A program made the translations under genes and the position numbers. From the NCBI RefSeq assembly GCF_015278125.1, contig NZ_JADILO010000023.1:1-64000 (forward strand): a stretch of DNA of 64,000 nt. Reading direction: 5' to 3'. Numbering within the stretch: position 1 is the first letter of the stretch; each line of letters begins with the position of its first letter. This stretch comes from Vibrio fluminensis (GTDB lineage Bacteria > Pseudomonadota > Gammaproteobacteria > Enterobacterales > Vibrionaceae). Below are positions 28,526-36,819 of the stretch, one piece after another. The notes beneath the pieces are model-generated. The model was given only the letters and a program-made list of their open reading frames with translations, was not told where the DNA came from and did not search any database.

Positions 28526-29476
28526 CTAGTAACCAAAATAATTAGCCCACATTACCCAGTCGGATTGCAGCTCTTCTAAATTTCCTTTGACGAAACGAAC
28601 TTTTTGTCCGGGTTTCGCTTGAGCTAATCTCGGTAGGTCAATGCGTGATACGCAGCCAATCTTTGGGTAGCCACCAATGGTTTGCCGATCACTCAGCAGC
28701 ACAATTGGTTGTCCATCAGGGGGCAGTTGAATCGCGCCAAACGCAATACCTTCACTTTGCATATTGATGTCTGGTATTTCAACCGTGTGCTTTTCAATTG
28801 AATCTATTTGCAGACGATATCCCATTCGGTTGATGTTTTTGCTTACTTCAAATTCAGTGTTGTAGAACCAATTGATTACGGTTTTAGGCAATGCGGCTTT
28901 TTGATAGCCTTCAACAACGCGCAGGGTGACCGGTAGGTCATAATCAGGAACAAAACGGAAGCTTAACTGTTTCTTTTCAAAGTACTGATTAGCCAGCAAT
29001 GGTTGGTAAGGAAGTTCATCGCCATCTTTAAGTGGTGCGCCACCGCCAAGCCCGCCAAGTGAGTCACGCTCAACCGTGGCGCAGCTACCCAGTTGGCAAG
29101 GAGTAGTAAAGCCACCAAGCACGGCGAGGTAACAGCGTAGGCCATTACTCGGAAGAGCAAACTTTATCACTTGCCCCTTGTTAGCAATGAATGTAGACCA
29201 ATTGGCAAGTGGCACACCATCTAGCGTTGCTTTCAAATCAGCGCCACAGATAGCAAAGGCATTTTTCTCACTCACCTCAAGCTCAACTTGCCCTAGAGTT
29301 ATTTCAATACAAGGCAAATTTACTTTGTTGCCTAGTAGATAGTTCGCCCAACTGTAAGCATATTCATCAACAGGCCCACCTTGAGTAATGCCATTGTGAG
29401 CCAACCCGAAGCGACCAAGATCTTGGATTAAACTAAGTGGTCCGGCTTTTATTACCTTGAGAACTCCTTGACTCAT
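28526..29476 (-). CDS. pxpC: 5-oxoprolinase subunit PxpC
   Basis: This 316-residue subunit belongs to the ATP-dependent 5-oxoprolinase PxpABC, which converts 5-oxo-L-proline (pyroglutamate) to glutamate. The N-terminus (VLKVIKAGPLSLIQDLGRFGLAHNGITQGGPVDEYA) is the classical KipA/urea-amidolyase-type signature, and DRQTIGGYPKIG near residues 260-272 is also conserved. It is the last gene of pxpA-pxpB-pxpC and overlaps pxpB by 4 bp (ATGA), so translation is coupled. In Bacillus the homologue is KipA, hence older annotations as an allophanate hydrolase subunit. Confidence 0.94.
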   Translation of the reverse strand: MSQGVLKVIKAGPLSLIQDLGRFGLAHNGITQGGPVDEYAYSWANYLLGNKVNLPCIEITLGQVELEVSEKNAFAICGADLKATLDGVPLANWSTFIANKGQVIKFALPSNGLRCYLAVLGGFTTPCQLGSCATVERDSLGGLGGGAPLKDGDELPYQPLLANQYFEKKQLSFRFVPDYDLPVTLRVVEGYQKAALPKTVINWFYNTEFEVSKNINRMGYRLQIDSIEKHTVEIPDINMQSEGIAFGAIQLPPDGQPIVLLSDRQTIGGYPKIGCVSRIDLPRLAQAKPGQKVRFVKGNLEELQSDWVMWANYFGY

Positions 29477-30180
29477 TCGAACACTCCTTGGATGGTCCCA
29501 CCTAGCTGAATATATTCATTACGATCGATGGCATAAAATTGGATTCGACTGCCAACTTTATAGGGCATCATTGGCACGTTCTCAGGGGAGTAGAGTTCCA
29601 TAGGGCAATTACCTATGATATTCCATCCCCCGGGGGATTGGTTTGGGTATACCGCAGTGCGTGATTCTGCAATGCCGACGCTTCCTTTTGCTACAGACAG
29701 TCGCGGGGTTTCGAGTCTTGGTAACCTGAGTCGCTCGTTAACGTCGCCCATAAAGGCGAAACCGGGCGCAAAACCAATTGATTGAACGGTATAAACCTGT
29801 CCGGTATGCAGTTCAATCAATTGCGCTAACGAAATCCCATTGCGTTCGTATCGCTCAATATCAGGAGCGACTTCGTTGTTGTAATAGACCGGAAGCTTGA
29901 TAAGTTCACCTCGCGACAAACCGAGTTGCTCGATATCAATCTCTTTGCAGCAACGAGTGATTAATTCGCTTAGACGGTCTAAAGTGACTCGGTGCGGTAG
30001 ATAGTCTATTAAGATGGTGTTTACCGCCGGTGTGATATTCATAATCACTGGATGGTATTGGCGATAAAACTCCTCGGTAAACTCACCAATGATCATTGGT
30101 AATAGGCTTTCATCTGCTGCTTTAAACTCAACAATGAGTGCACACTCAGAGACAGGACTGACCGTTATATCAATGCTCAT
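29473..30180 (-). CDS. pxpB: 5-oxoprolinase subunit PxpB
   Basis: This is a 235-residue KipI-type subunit of 5-oxoprolinase. Typical motifs are GFAPGFAFMGDVNERLRLPRLETPR and SVAKGSVGIAESRTAVYPNQSPGGWNIIG; the latter is the cyclophilin-like core signature. It acts as a complex with PxpC and PxpA in the cytosol. It starts 1 bp after the pxpA stop and overlaps pxpC by 4 bp. Confidence 0.94.
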   Translation of the reverse strand: MSIDITVSPVSECALIVEFKAADESLLPMIIGEFTEEFYRQYHPVIMNITPAVNTILIDYLPHRVTLDRLSELITRCCKEIDIEQLGLSRGELIKLPVYYNNEVAPDIERYERNGISLAQLIELHTGQVYTVQSIGFAPGFAFMGDVNERLRLPRLETPRLSVAKGSVGIAESRTAVYPNQSPGGWNIIGNCPMELYSPENVPMMPYKVGSRIQFYAIDRNEYIQLGGTIQGVFE

Positions 30181-30181
30181 A

Positions 30182-30928
30182 TTAATCTCCGATTAAATCA
30201 CGTAATTCTTGCAGAATGGCTAAAGCTTGAGGGTTGTCCCCGTGGACGCAAACCGTATCGGCATCGATTGAGATAATTTGACCATCAATGGTTTCGACTC
30301 TGCCATGCTGAACCAATTGCTCAACTTGATTTATGACAACATCTGCTTCGGTGTGAACGGCGCCTTTGTGATTACGAGGGGCGAGTGTGCCATCGCCTTG
30401 GTAAGCTCGGTCTGCAAATGCTTCGAATAAAAGTGGCACTTCATATCGATCTGCGATATCGAGAAACGGTTCTGTATTCGTATGTGCCAGCATCATTAAT
30501 GGCACGCCAAAACAGGACGCAGCATCAACCACGGATTCAAAGATAGAGAGATCCTTAACCATATCGTTATACAAAGCGCCATGAGGTTTAATATAGCTCA
30601 ACTCACTATTGAAGCTTTCACACATCGCTTTTAATGCGCCGACTTGATAGATCAAACTGTAGGTGAGTTCGTCACTGTCCATAGGGATCGTACGTCTTCC
30701 GAACCCAAGAATATCGGGATAACTCGGATGGGCGCCAATTTTTACGTCATATTGAATTGCCAATTTGATGGTGTTTGCCATGGTTTTTGGATCAGAGGCA
30801 TGGAAACCACAGGCGATGTTAGCCATATCAATTAATGGCATGACTTCGGTGTCATTGCCCATTGTCCAATGTCCATAGCTTTCGCCCATGTCACAATTCA
30901 AGGTGATCGTTGGCTTACTCATCATCAT
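30182..30928 (-). CDS. pxpA: 5-oxoprolinase subunit PxpA (LamB/YcsF family)
   Basis: This 248-residue subunit belongs to the 5-oxoprolinase complex. The start ITLNCDMGESYGHW, then MANIACGFHASDPKTM and GAHPSYPDILGFGRR, are LamB/YcsF signatures with the probable metal/substrate His and Asp residues. ALYNDMVKD and CVHGDNPQA follow in the expected places. It is the first gene of the minus-strand operon and probably has its promoter in the 30.93-31.25 kb gap. The DcuC-type carrier upstream in the same orientation could supply a dicarboxylate, but no direct link is shown. Confidence 0.95.
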   Translation of the reverse strand: MMMSKPTITLNCDMGESYGHWTMGNDTEVMPLIDMANIACGFHASDPKTMANTIKLAIQYDVKIGAHPSYPDILGFGRRTIPMDSDELTYSLIYQVGALKAMCESFNSELSYIKPHGALYNDMVKDLSIFESVVDAASCFGVPLMMLAHTNTEPFLDIADRYEVPLLFEAFADRAYQGDGTLAPRNHKGAVHTEADVVINQVEQLVQHGRVETIDGQIISIDADTVCVHGDNPQALAILQELRDLIGD

Positions 30929-31257
30929 TCCTTATGCTATCACTGCGCTTTTCTATCAACGCTAACAGTCGGTCTAGGTGTCTAAACTAGAGTCGTGACT
31001 AAATTTATCTCTTTCACTGTCATAACTAACACTAGCCTAATCTTTAACTACACCATACCGCAACGTAATACCTTAACGTAAATTTACTTATAGCGTCTGT
31101 GATGGTGTTACCAGCTTAAGTCACAGATTTATATCGATTAACCGTGCATTTGTATGAGATTCGCTCTCTGCGGATAAGTAGGGAGTCAAGATAGAAAAAA
31201 GGCGCCGAATGGCGCCTTAATCATAATTAAAGATAGATTGTGGTCTATGTGTACGGG
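30929..31257. other. 329-bp intergenic region upstream of pxpA
   Basis: No open frame with a ribosome binding site is seen. It contains the dcuC terminator at 31197-31222 and, near 31099-31129, spaced arms CTGTGA and TCACAG that could be a weak operator. The pxpABC promoter should lie here. Confidence 0.5.
31197..31222 (-). terminator. Rho-independent terminator of dcuC
   Basis: The stem AAGGCGCC/GGCGCCTT with a GAAT loop is followed on the minus strand by a run of T. It lies about 40 bp past the dcuC stop. Confidence 0.88.
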
Positions 31258-32625
31258 TTATGCGTACATTGGCACTAGAACCAAGGTACCAAGGATGACC
31301 GTAATCAAACCGCCCAACACCGGTACTGAAGTACGTTTTACCACTTCAAACGGACTGATTTTACCCATACCAGATGTTGCAACGACGACGCCTGATACTG
31401 GTGAGATTGTACGACCTAGGTTTGAAGCCTGTAGCATCGGGATAATCAAGAACGCAGGGCTTAGACCCATTTTCGCCGCTAGCGCAGGAGCAAGCTCTAC
31501 AAACGCGTAGAATGGTGCGTTACCAGAACCTGTCGCGATTGCTGCTGCAACGGTTAGACCAGTCAGGATAAGCATCAATGCAATACCGCCAGCACCTGCT
31601 GTTTCTGCTAAGTGAAGTAGGTTATCAATAGCGCCAATCGACATCAGACCTTGAGCAAACACGCCAGCTGCAACTAACAGCATTACTACGCCTTTAAATG
31701 CGTCAGCCATACCTTCATAACACGCTTCTAAATCGACCAGCGTCGCTTTACCGTCAAAACGCTTAGTGGCGTAATCAACTAAAGCACCAACGAAAATTGA
31801 CAGCACAACAATGGTATAGATATCCAGTGAAAGACCAGGGATAGTGCGACCGTTGAACAAGAAAACACCGATGATTGGCAAGAATGGCAAAATGCAGTAG
31901 TACGCAGGTGCTTTTACCTCAATATGCGAAACGTCTACACGCTCCATAGGGGTATTGTCTTTCTTATCCAGGTATTTATTCCAGAAATACGCTGCAACAG
32001 ACATAACTGCGATAGCGGCAATTGATACTGGCAGAACTGTTTGAACCGCAAATACATCAAGCGCCATGCCGGATTTTTCAGCAGCAATAACCACATCACC
32101 TGATGTTGGCGAAAGAATGATAGCGGCAGGTGATGCACATACGGCAACAGCCGCTGGACGAGAAATACCCATCGCGGTCATCATTGGGAATAGTGTTGCC
32201 ATTAGAAGCACGCCTAGACCCGTTGCAGAACTCACCGCAAGCGACATCAAACAAGCAACAATGTACGCTGCAACAAGCAGAGCATAAGGAGATTTAATGA
32301 CAGATAGTGGCTTAGAAAACTGTTTAACAACGACATTGTTAGCGCCAATATGAGTCATGTAATGAGCAAAGCCACACAACAGCATGATTTGCATACCTAA
32401 ACCGCCACCGCGGTTTTGCAGCATAAATTTCACGTACTCAAGTGAGTCAGTGATCATGTTGCCAGTTGATGCAATCTTGCTTGGTAGAATAGTGTGACCA
32501 AGAATACCGGTCAAAATCAGTAATGTAATACCGGCAGTGAGAAGAACGCCGGCAGGTTTGTATCCCTTGACAATAAAATAGCCGACCGCAACGGTGACAA
32601 CTAATCCAATTAGAAGCTCCAGCAT
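31258..32625 (-). CDS. dcuC: C4-dicarboxylate carrier, DcuC family
   Basis: This is a 455-residue polytopic inner-membrane transporter with about 11-12 helices. Family motifs are ASPAAIILSPTSGDVVIAAEKSG near residues 170-193 and ATGSGNAPFYAF, LGRTISPVSGVVVAT in the C-terminal half. DcuC proteins exchange or export succinate and related C4-dicarboxylates in anaerobic growth. The frame is open 35 codons upstream, but ATG 32625 has AGAGG about 8 nt ahead and begins exactly at the first helix (MLELLIGLVVTVAVGY). It is a separate transcript from pxpABC. Confidence 0.93.
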   Translation of the reverse strand: MLELLIGLVVTVAVGYFIVKGYKPAGVLLTAGITLLILTGILGHTILPSKIASTGNMITDSLEYVKFMLQNRGGGLGMQIMLLCGFAHYMTHIGANNVVVKQFSKPLSVIKSPYALLVAAYIVACLMSLAVSSATGLGVLLMATLFPMMTAMGISRPAAVAVCASPAAIILSPTSGDVVIAAEKSGMALDVFAVQTVLPVSIAAIAVMSVAAYFWNKYLDKKDNTPMERVDVSHIEVKAPAYYCILPFLPIIGVFLFNGRTIPGLSLDIYTIVVLSIFVGALVDYATKRFDGKATLVDLEACYEGMADAFKGVVMLLVAAGVFAQGLMSIGAIDNLLHLAETAGAGGIALMLILTGLTVAAAIATGSGNAPFYAFVELAPALAAKMGLSPAFLIIPMLQASNLGRTISPVSGVVVATSGMGKISPFEVVKRTSVPVLGGLITVILGTLVLVPMYA

Positions 32626-32826
32626 AAATAACCTCTGTAGATAATTAAAAATATGACAAACTGTGTCAAAGTGTGTTGGGAAATCTACAGAAAAATGATT
32701 TGTGGCACGAGTAAAACTTGTACTACTCATGATCTAAAACAATAAATTGCAATATTTAGATTAAAGGGTGATTTACTCGGTAGTTCGACAGGAATATAGA
32801 TGATATTAAATGAGGCAGTCTAAATT

Positions 32827-33624
32827 CTAACTCGCAATTGTATGCAAATTGACCATTTCTAGGCATTGAGGCATGGCGAGATAGTAACCCTGATAAAAAT
32901 CGACATTTAATACCTTCATTGCTTCTAATTGCTCTGCGGTTTCAATGCCTTCTACCACGACTTTTGCGTCCACTCGTTTAGCGAGATCTAAGCCATTTAG
33001 TAATGGTTCTAAGTTGCCCTCCATATAAGCAAGCAGCAGAGAACGGTCAATTTTAAGGATGTTTGGTTTAATTTCTTCGACGCGCTGATGGTTTGACGCT
33101 TGCATGCCGAAATCATCGATAGCGATTTGAAAGCCAACATCAGACAATCTTTTCATGGCATTTTTCAAACAGCGTTCGTCATTAGCATCTTGCTCAACGA
33201 CTTCCATAACAATCTGGTCAGCAGAGAGTTCTAACTCTTTAATTCGACGCCTAAGTAGATCGACTCTGATATCTTCTAAGGCAAAAAACTCCCCCGCTGA
33301 TGGTAGTACATTGAGAAACAGTTGCTTGTCTCGATGAATGGAGTTAGCAAAGTTGCGAATATGGATAACGCGACTTAAACGCTCAACGTTAATTTTATCT
33401 TCCAAGTCGATCTTGGGTGAGTCAAAGAACATATCGGGGCGTATACATTCTTGATTTTCATTAGTGATACGGACTAATGCTTCAACGCCAATTACCTGTA
33501 AATCTCGATCAAAAATCGCCTGATAAACGCTTCTCAAGTGAAGTTGTTTGTATTGAGCTGTGTGTTCGAGGTGTTCGTTGCAATGAACGCGACTTTGAAA
33601 CTGAGTTTGTGTAGACAAAAGCAT
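32827..33624 (-). CDS. Stand-alone EAL-domain phosphodiesterase
   Basis: This 265-residue protein is essentially one EAL domain (about residues 30-255), with no GGDEF or membrane part. Key residues are present: EALVRI, FLNVLPSAG, MEVVEQ, AIDDFG, LKIDRSLL, VEGIET and QGYYLAMP. The loop after DDFG reads MQASNHQR instead of the common TGYSS(L), which is a shorter-known variant but keeps both aspartates. It is probably an active cyclic-di-GMP phosphodiesterase, possibly controlled by transcription only. It is a single gene, and a weak GAGG lies about 12 nt before the ATG. Confidence 0.88.
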   Translation of the reverse strand: MLLSTQTQFQSRVHCNEHLEHTAQYKQLHLRSVYQAIFDRDLQVIGVEALVRITNENQECIRPDMFFDSPKIDLEDKINVERLSRVIHIRNFANSIHRDKQLFLNVLPSAGEFFALEDIRVDLLRRRIKELELSADQIVMEVVEQDANDERCLKNAMKRLSDVGFQIAIDDFGMQASNHQRVEEIKPNILKIDRSLLLAYMEGNLEPLLNGLDLAKRVDAKVVVEGIETAEQLEAMKVLNVDFYQGYYLAMPQCLEMVNLHTIAS

Positions 33625-33884
33625 TATTATGGTGCCTCAGGGAACTAAATAGCGTGTGTATACGCGATTTATCATATTGTCTGTGACGCTATTTTTGTCA
33701 ACGGATAACATAAATAAAGCCGATATAACGCAAAACATAGTTCAATAAATTTGATGTTGAGTCTAAAGTTACGATAATTATCAATATCTTATTGACGTAA
33801 CGCCTAATAATCGCTTGTCTCCCTATTAATATGCTTTATTAGGTATTTTTACTACGTTTTTAACGCTTTATCTGGTGACGTTTA

Positions 33885-34670
33885 TCAACGCTCATCAAAG
33901 AAATCTTTGTTGCGAATATACTTGCTCATCAAATGGTATGAAAATGGTCGAATTAACCACGAGCCCATGGAACGACCTAATCGTATAATGGACGATGTGT
34001 TTTCATAAATACGACCATTGTATAGCCAAAGCATCTTTCCAACATGGCGATAATAGACAGGCAGGGGTGGAAGATAGGTAACAATGTCAAGATCGCAGCA
34101 TATTCTATAAGTCCGTTGTTTAAGCCGATAGTTTCTTTCTAAGGCTCTGCCGCCAATAGCCGGCTGACCAAACGTTACCACACGCTTGACGGAGTTAGGA
34201 AAGTGGTGTTCTGTAGCATCAGCAAGAACATTTGCTATTGCGCCGCCAGATGAGTGACCAGTGAAGGTAATACGTTTACCAGAAAGGATTAATGGAGAGA
34301 TAACCGCTATTAGACGTTCGTAGACTGTGCTACCAAGTTTATCTTGTTTATGAATGGGTTGGCTCTCTTGGTTAATTTGATAACCATATCCTGCATGTAT
34401 GGAATAGTTAAGTTCTTTGACGGCTCTATATTGCCAAAGTGCTAAGTTTAACAGCCAATCTGCCAGGTTATGAGACCCTTTAATCACGACGATCGCTTCG
34501 TCATGGTCATTGCTCCATAACACTCTGATCATTGGCTTACCAAATCGATTGGCAATCACTCGTTGACCATTGGGAGCAAATCCGTATCGGGTCTGTTTTA
34601 AGACGTGATTATAGGCAAGACTGCACAGTACCGCGTATCGTTCATATTGGTATCGTTTAAGCTTTTTCAA
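33885..34670 (-). CDS. Class 3 lipase-like alpha/beta hydrolase
   Basis: This encodes 261 residues. The Lipase_3 nucleophile elbow is TGHSSGG with Ser140, followed by the strand VVTFGQPAIG typical of this class. The acid is probably Asp in CCDLDIVTYLPP near residue 194, and the His probably lies in YYRHVGK near 208. There is no secretion signal, so it may act inside the cell or on the membrane. The start is odd: an in-frame stop lies just upstream, so the only early start is TTG 34670, with AGGA only 1 nt before it. A low translation level or a wrong start is possible. Confidence 0.82.
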   Translation of the reverse strand: MKKLKRYQYERYAVLCSLAYNHVLKQTRYGFAPNGQRVIANRFGKPMIRVLWSNDHDEAIVVIKGSHNLADWLLNLALWQYRAVKELNYSIHAGYGYQINQESQPIHKQDKLGSTVYERLIAVISPLILSGKRITFTGHSSGGAIANVLADATEHHFPNSVKRVVTFGQPAIGGRALERNYRLKQRTYRICCDLDIVTYLPPLPVYYRHVGKMLWLYNGRIYENTSSIIRLGRSMGSWLIRPFSYHLMSKYIRNKDFFDER

Positions 34671-34734
34671 ATCCTAAAACTCGATGACTGGTTTTTAACA
34701 GTATCCAGATCGGGCGTGAAAAAAAGATGACAAG

Positions 34735-35370
34735 CTAACTGAGTTGGACCACCGAATAGAGTTGAACATACTTACGCACTAATTGTTGATCTGATGCGCG
34801 TTTGAGTGGATGAGTCACTTTAGTGTAATAGGGCGAAATAGCGAACCGTTCCTCCAATGAGAGTGACAGTTGAGAATCACTGGTATATAAACTCACTCCC
34901 TGCGCACGATACGTCTCGACATCATCAGGTAAATAGCCTGTCCACCAATGTATTAATTCACGGCTCTGTTTACTGCGCGTAATCCAATGATCAGACAATA
35001 GTAATAACAAGTCATTCGGCTGAATGGCGTAATCATACTCCGCTTGCCAATTTTGAATGGTCTTGAATAACTTGTTACGACAAGTACTCCCAGCACTCAA
35101 TAGGTGTGAAGTGACAATCCAGACAGTTCCTACATCAGAAGAGACTCGAAAATGGCTGGCTTGCTCGCTAGAGGGATGAGTCTCTAAAGGCGCATAGCTG
35201 CAATCGTGCCCAAATTCCGTCAGCGTTCGGGCTAAACGACGAGAAAATGCCAATGCTAAATGATGTTCACTCATGCCACGATTATGGATAGTAGGGTAGT
35301 GTTTTTCACACAGAGCCATGCAATCTGCTTGGAACTCGTTAACACTCTGTATGAGTACATCCAATAACAA
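34735..35370 (-). CDS. Uncharacterised protein, about 211 residues
   Basis: I do not recognise this family. The product is soluble, rich in Leu, Ser and His, and has no signal peptide. Visible patterns are LAFSRRLARTLTEFGHDCSY, a central hydrophobic LLLLLSDHWITRS, and a C-terminal ISPYYTKVTHP. The frame opens with TTG at 35397, but a second TTG at 35370 has GAGGAG about 7 nt upstream and is the better start. It precedes the lipase-like gene in the same orientation, with a 64-bp gap, so the two may be co-transcribed. A membrane-lipid role would be guesswork. Confidence 0.62.
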   Translation of the reverse strand: MLLDVLIQSVNEFQADCMALCEKHYPTIHNRGMSEHHLALAFSRRLARTLTEFGHDCSYAPLETHPSSEQASHFRVSSDVGTVWIVTSHLLSAGSTCRNKLFKTIQNWQAEYDYAIQPNDLLLLLSDHWITRSKQSRELIHWWTGYLPDDVETYRAQGVSLYTSDSQLSLSLEERFAISPYYTKVTHPLKRASDQQLVRKYVQLYSVVQLS

Positions 35371-35639
35371 AGTTCTTCTCCTCAATTCCTTTTGCAATAG
35401 AAATCAAAGATTAGCATGCGTGCACTAAAAACCGTTGCACATTTTGGCTGTTACTCAGTAATCGTCTGACATTTATGCTTAAGATTGAATTTAGGTCACA
35501 TCTAGTAACAGTTCATTCGAACCTATTCAAAATTTTTGAATAAGTTCATCGATCACAACTTATGTTAACTTTGCAGGTCATATTTAATAATTGTGTTACA
35601 ACATCAAAGAGAGCAAATAGATAGGGAACGGGCAACACG

Positions 35640-36179
35640 ATGAAACCTGAAGTTAAGAATTACAATATTGTCGCAAGAGCGATCCATTGGGTCTCGGCAA
35701 TTGTTGTTATCGGTATGTTCGCGGTAGGTTTATGGATGGTTGACCTTTCCTATTACAGTGAATGGTACCGAACCGCGCCACATTGGCACAAATCTATTGG
35801 TTTATTATTGGCTATCTTGACGTTCATTCGACTAGTTTGGAAGAGGGTTACACTGTCACCGAAAGTTGAAGGGAACGCCTTTGAGAAATTCGCAGCAAAA
35901 CTAGTGCATGGTCTGATGTACGTTGTTTTGCTGGTGCTATTTGTCTCTGGTTACTTAATTTCAACCGAAGATGGTCGAGCTATTGATGTATTTGATTGGT
36001 TTTCGGTACCTGGCTTAGGCGCCTTGTTTGAAGGACAGGCGGATATCGCTGGGGAAATCCATTTCTACGCGGCTTGGACATTGATAGTTATGGCTGCAGT
36101 TCATGCCGCCGCGGCGATAAAACACCACGTTATTGATAAAGACAACACGCTACGCAAAATGATAGGAGCTTCAAAATGA
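35640..36179 (+). CDS. yceJ: Cytochrome b561
   Basis: This is a 179-residue inner-membrane di-heme cytochrome of the b561 family with four helices. Candidate heme ligands are His17 (RAIHWVSA), the His in HWHKSIGLLL near 47-49, His in VHGLMY near 90 and His in VHAAAAIKHH near 155-163. The family moves electrons between the quinone pool and other acceptors, and in E. coli YceJ is encoded with YceI, as here. The stop overlaps the yceI start by 4 bp (ATGA), so translation is coupled. Confidence 0.93.
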   Translation: MKPEVKNYNIVARAIHWVSAIVVIGMFAVGLWMVDLSYYSEWYRTAPHWHKSIGLLLAILTFIRLVWKRVTLSPKVEGNAFEKFAAKLVHGLMYVVLLVLFVSGYLISTEDGRAIDVFDWFSVPGLGALFEGQADIAGEIHFYAAWTLIVMAAVHAAAAIKHHVIDKDNTLRKMIGASK

Positions 36180-36745
36180 AAAAAACGTTACTTGCTACGG
36201 GATTAGCTATGGCGATGCTAGCGCCATTGAGTGCAAGCGCAGCGGATTATGTAATTGATACCAAAGGGGCTCACGCTTCTATTAACTTTAAAGTCAGCCA
36301 CTTAGGTTATAGCTTTATCAAAGGTCGTTTTAATACCTTCGATGGCAACTTCTCTTACGACCCAGCGAATGTTGAAGCATCAAGCATTACGGTTAACGTG
36401 GACACCACGAGCTTAGATTCAAACCATGCCGAGCGTGACAAGCACATACGCAGTTCAGATTTTATCGATGCAGGTAAGTTTTCGAGCGCGACTTTTACAA
36501 GTAGTAAAGTGGTTGGTAAAGGTGATGGTAGTTTCGATTTAATCGGCGATCTGAATCTTCATGGTGTAACAAAACCGATTACTATCAATGCCGAAGTCAT
36601 TGGACTAGGGCAAGACCCTTGGGGTGGCGAGCGAGCTGGTTTTATTGGTACGACACGTTTAGAGCTTGCTGACTTTAATATCCCAGTGATGGGGGATTCG
36701 AGTTATGTCGATATGGAACTGCATGTCGAAGGCATAAAGAAATAG
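36176..36745 (+). CDS. yceI: YceI-family periplasmic lipid-binding protein
   Basis: This is a 189-residue secreted protein. The signal peptide MKKTLLATGLAMAMLAPLSASAA is cleaved near residue 22-23. The lipocalin-like YceI fold is shown by YVIDTKGAHASINFKVSHLGYS, DGNFSYDP and GDLNLHGVTKPITI. Homologues bind polyisoprenoids such as ubiquinone precursors, which fits its coupling to a b561 cytochrome. ATGA overlap with yceJ makes one operon, ending at the hairpin at 36763. Confidence 0.95.
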   Translation: MKKTLLATGLAMAMLAPLSASAADYVIDTKGAHASINFKVSHLGYSFIKGRFNTFDGNFSYDPANVEASSITVNVDTTSLDSNHAERDKHIRSSDFIDAGKFSSATFTSSKVVGKGDGSFDLIGDLNLHGVTKPITINAEVIGLGQDPWGGERAGFIGTTRLELADFNIPVMGDSSYVDMELHVEGIKK

Positions 36746-36762
36746 TCATTTAATCAATGAAG

Positions 36763-36789
36763 AAAAGCGCCTAACTTAAGGCGCTTTTT
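36763..36789 (+). terminator. Terminator after yceJI
   Basis: The stem AAAAGCGCC/GGCGCTTTT with a short loop and T-run lies about 20 bp past the yceI stop and 31 bp before the 3' end of the convergent FNT gene, so it probably serves both. Confidence 0.88.
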
Positions 36790-36819
36790 GTTATCAAGGG
36801 GTTGCTATCTAGCGGTTTG

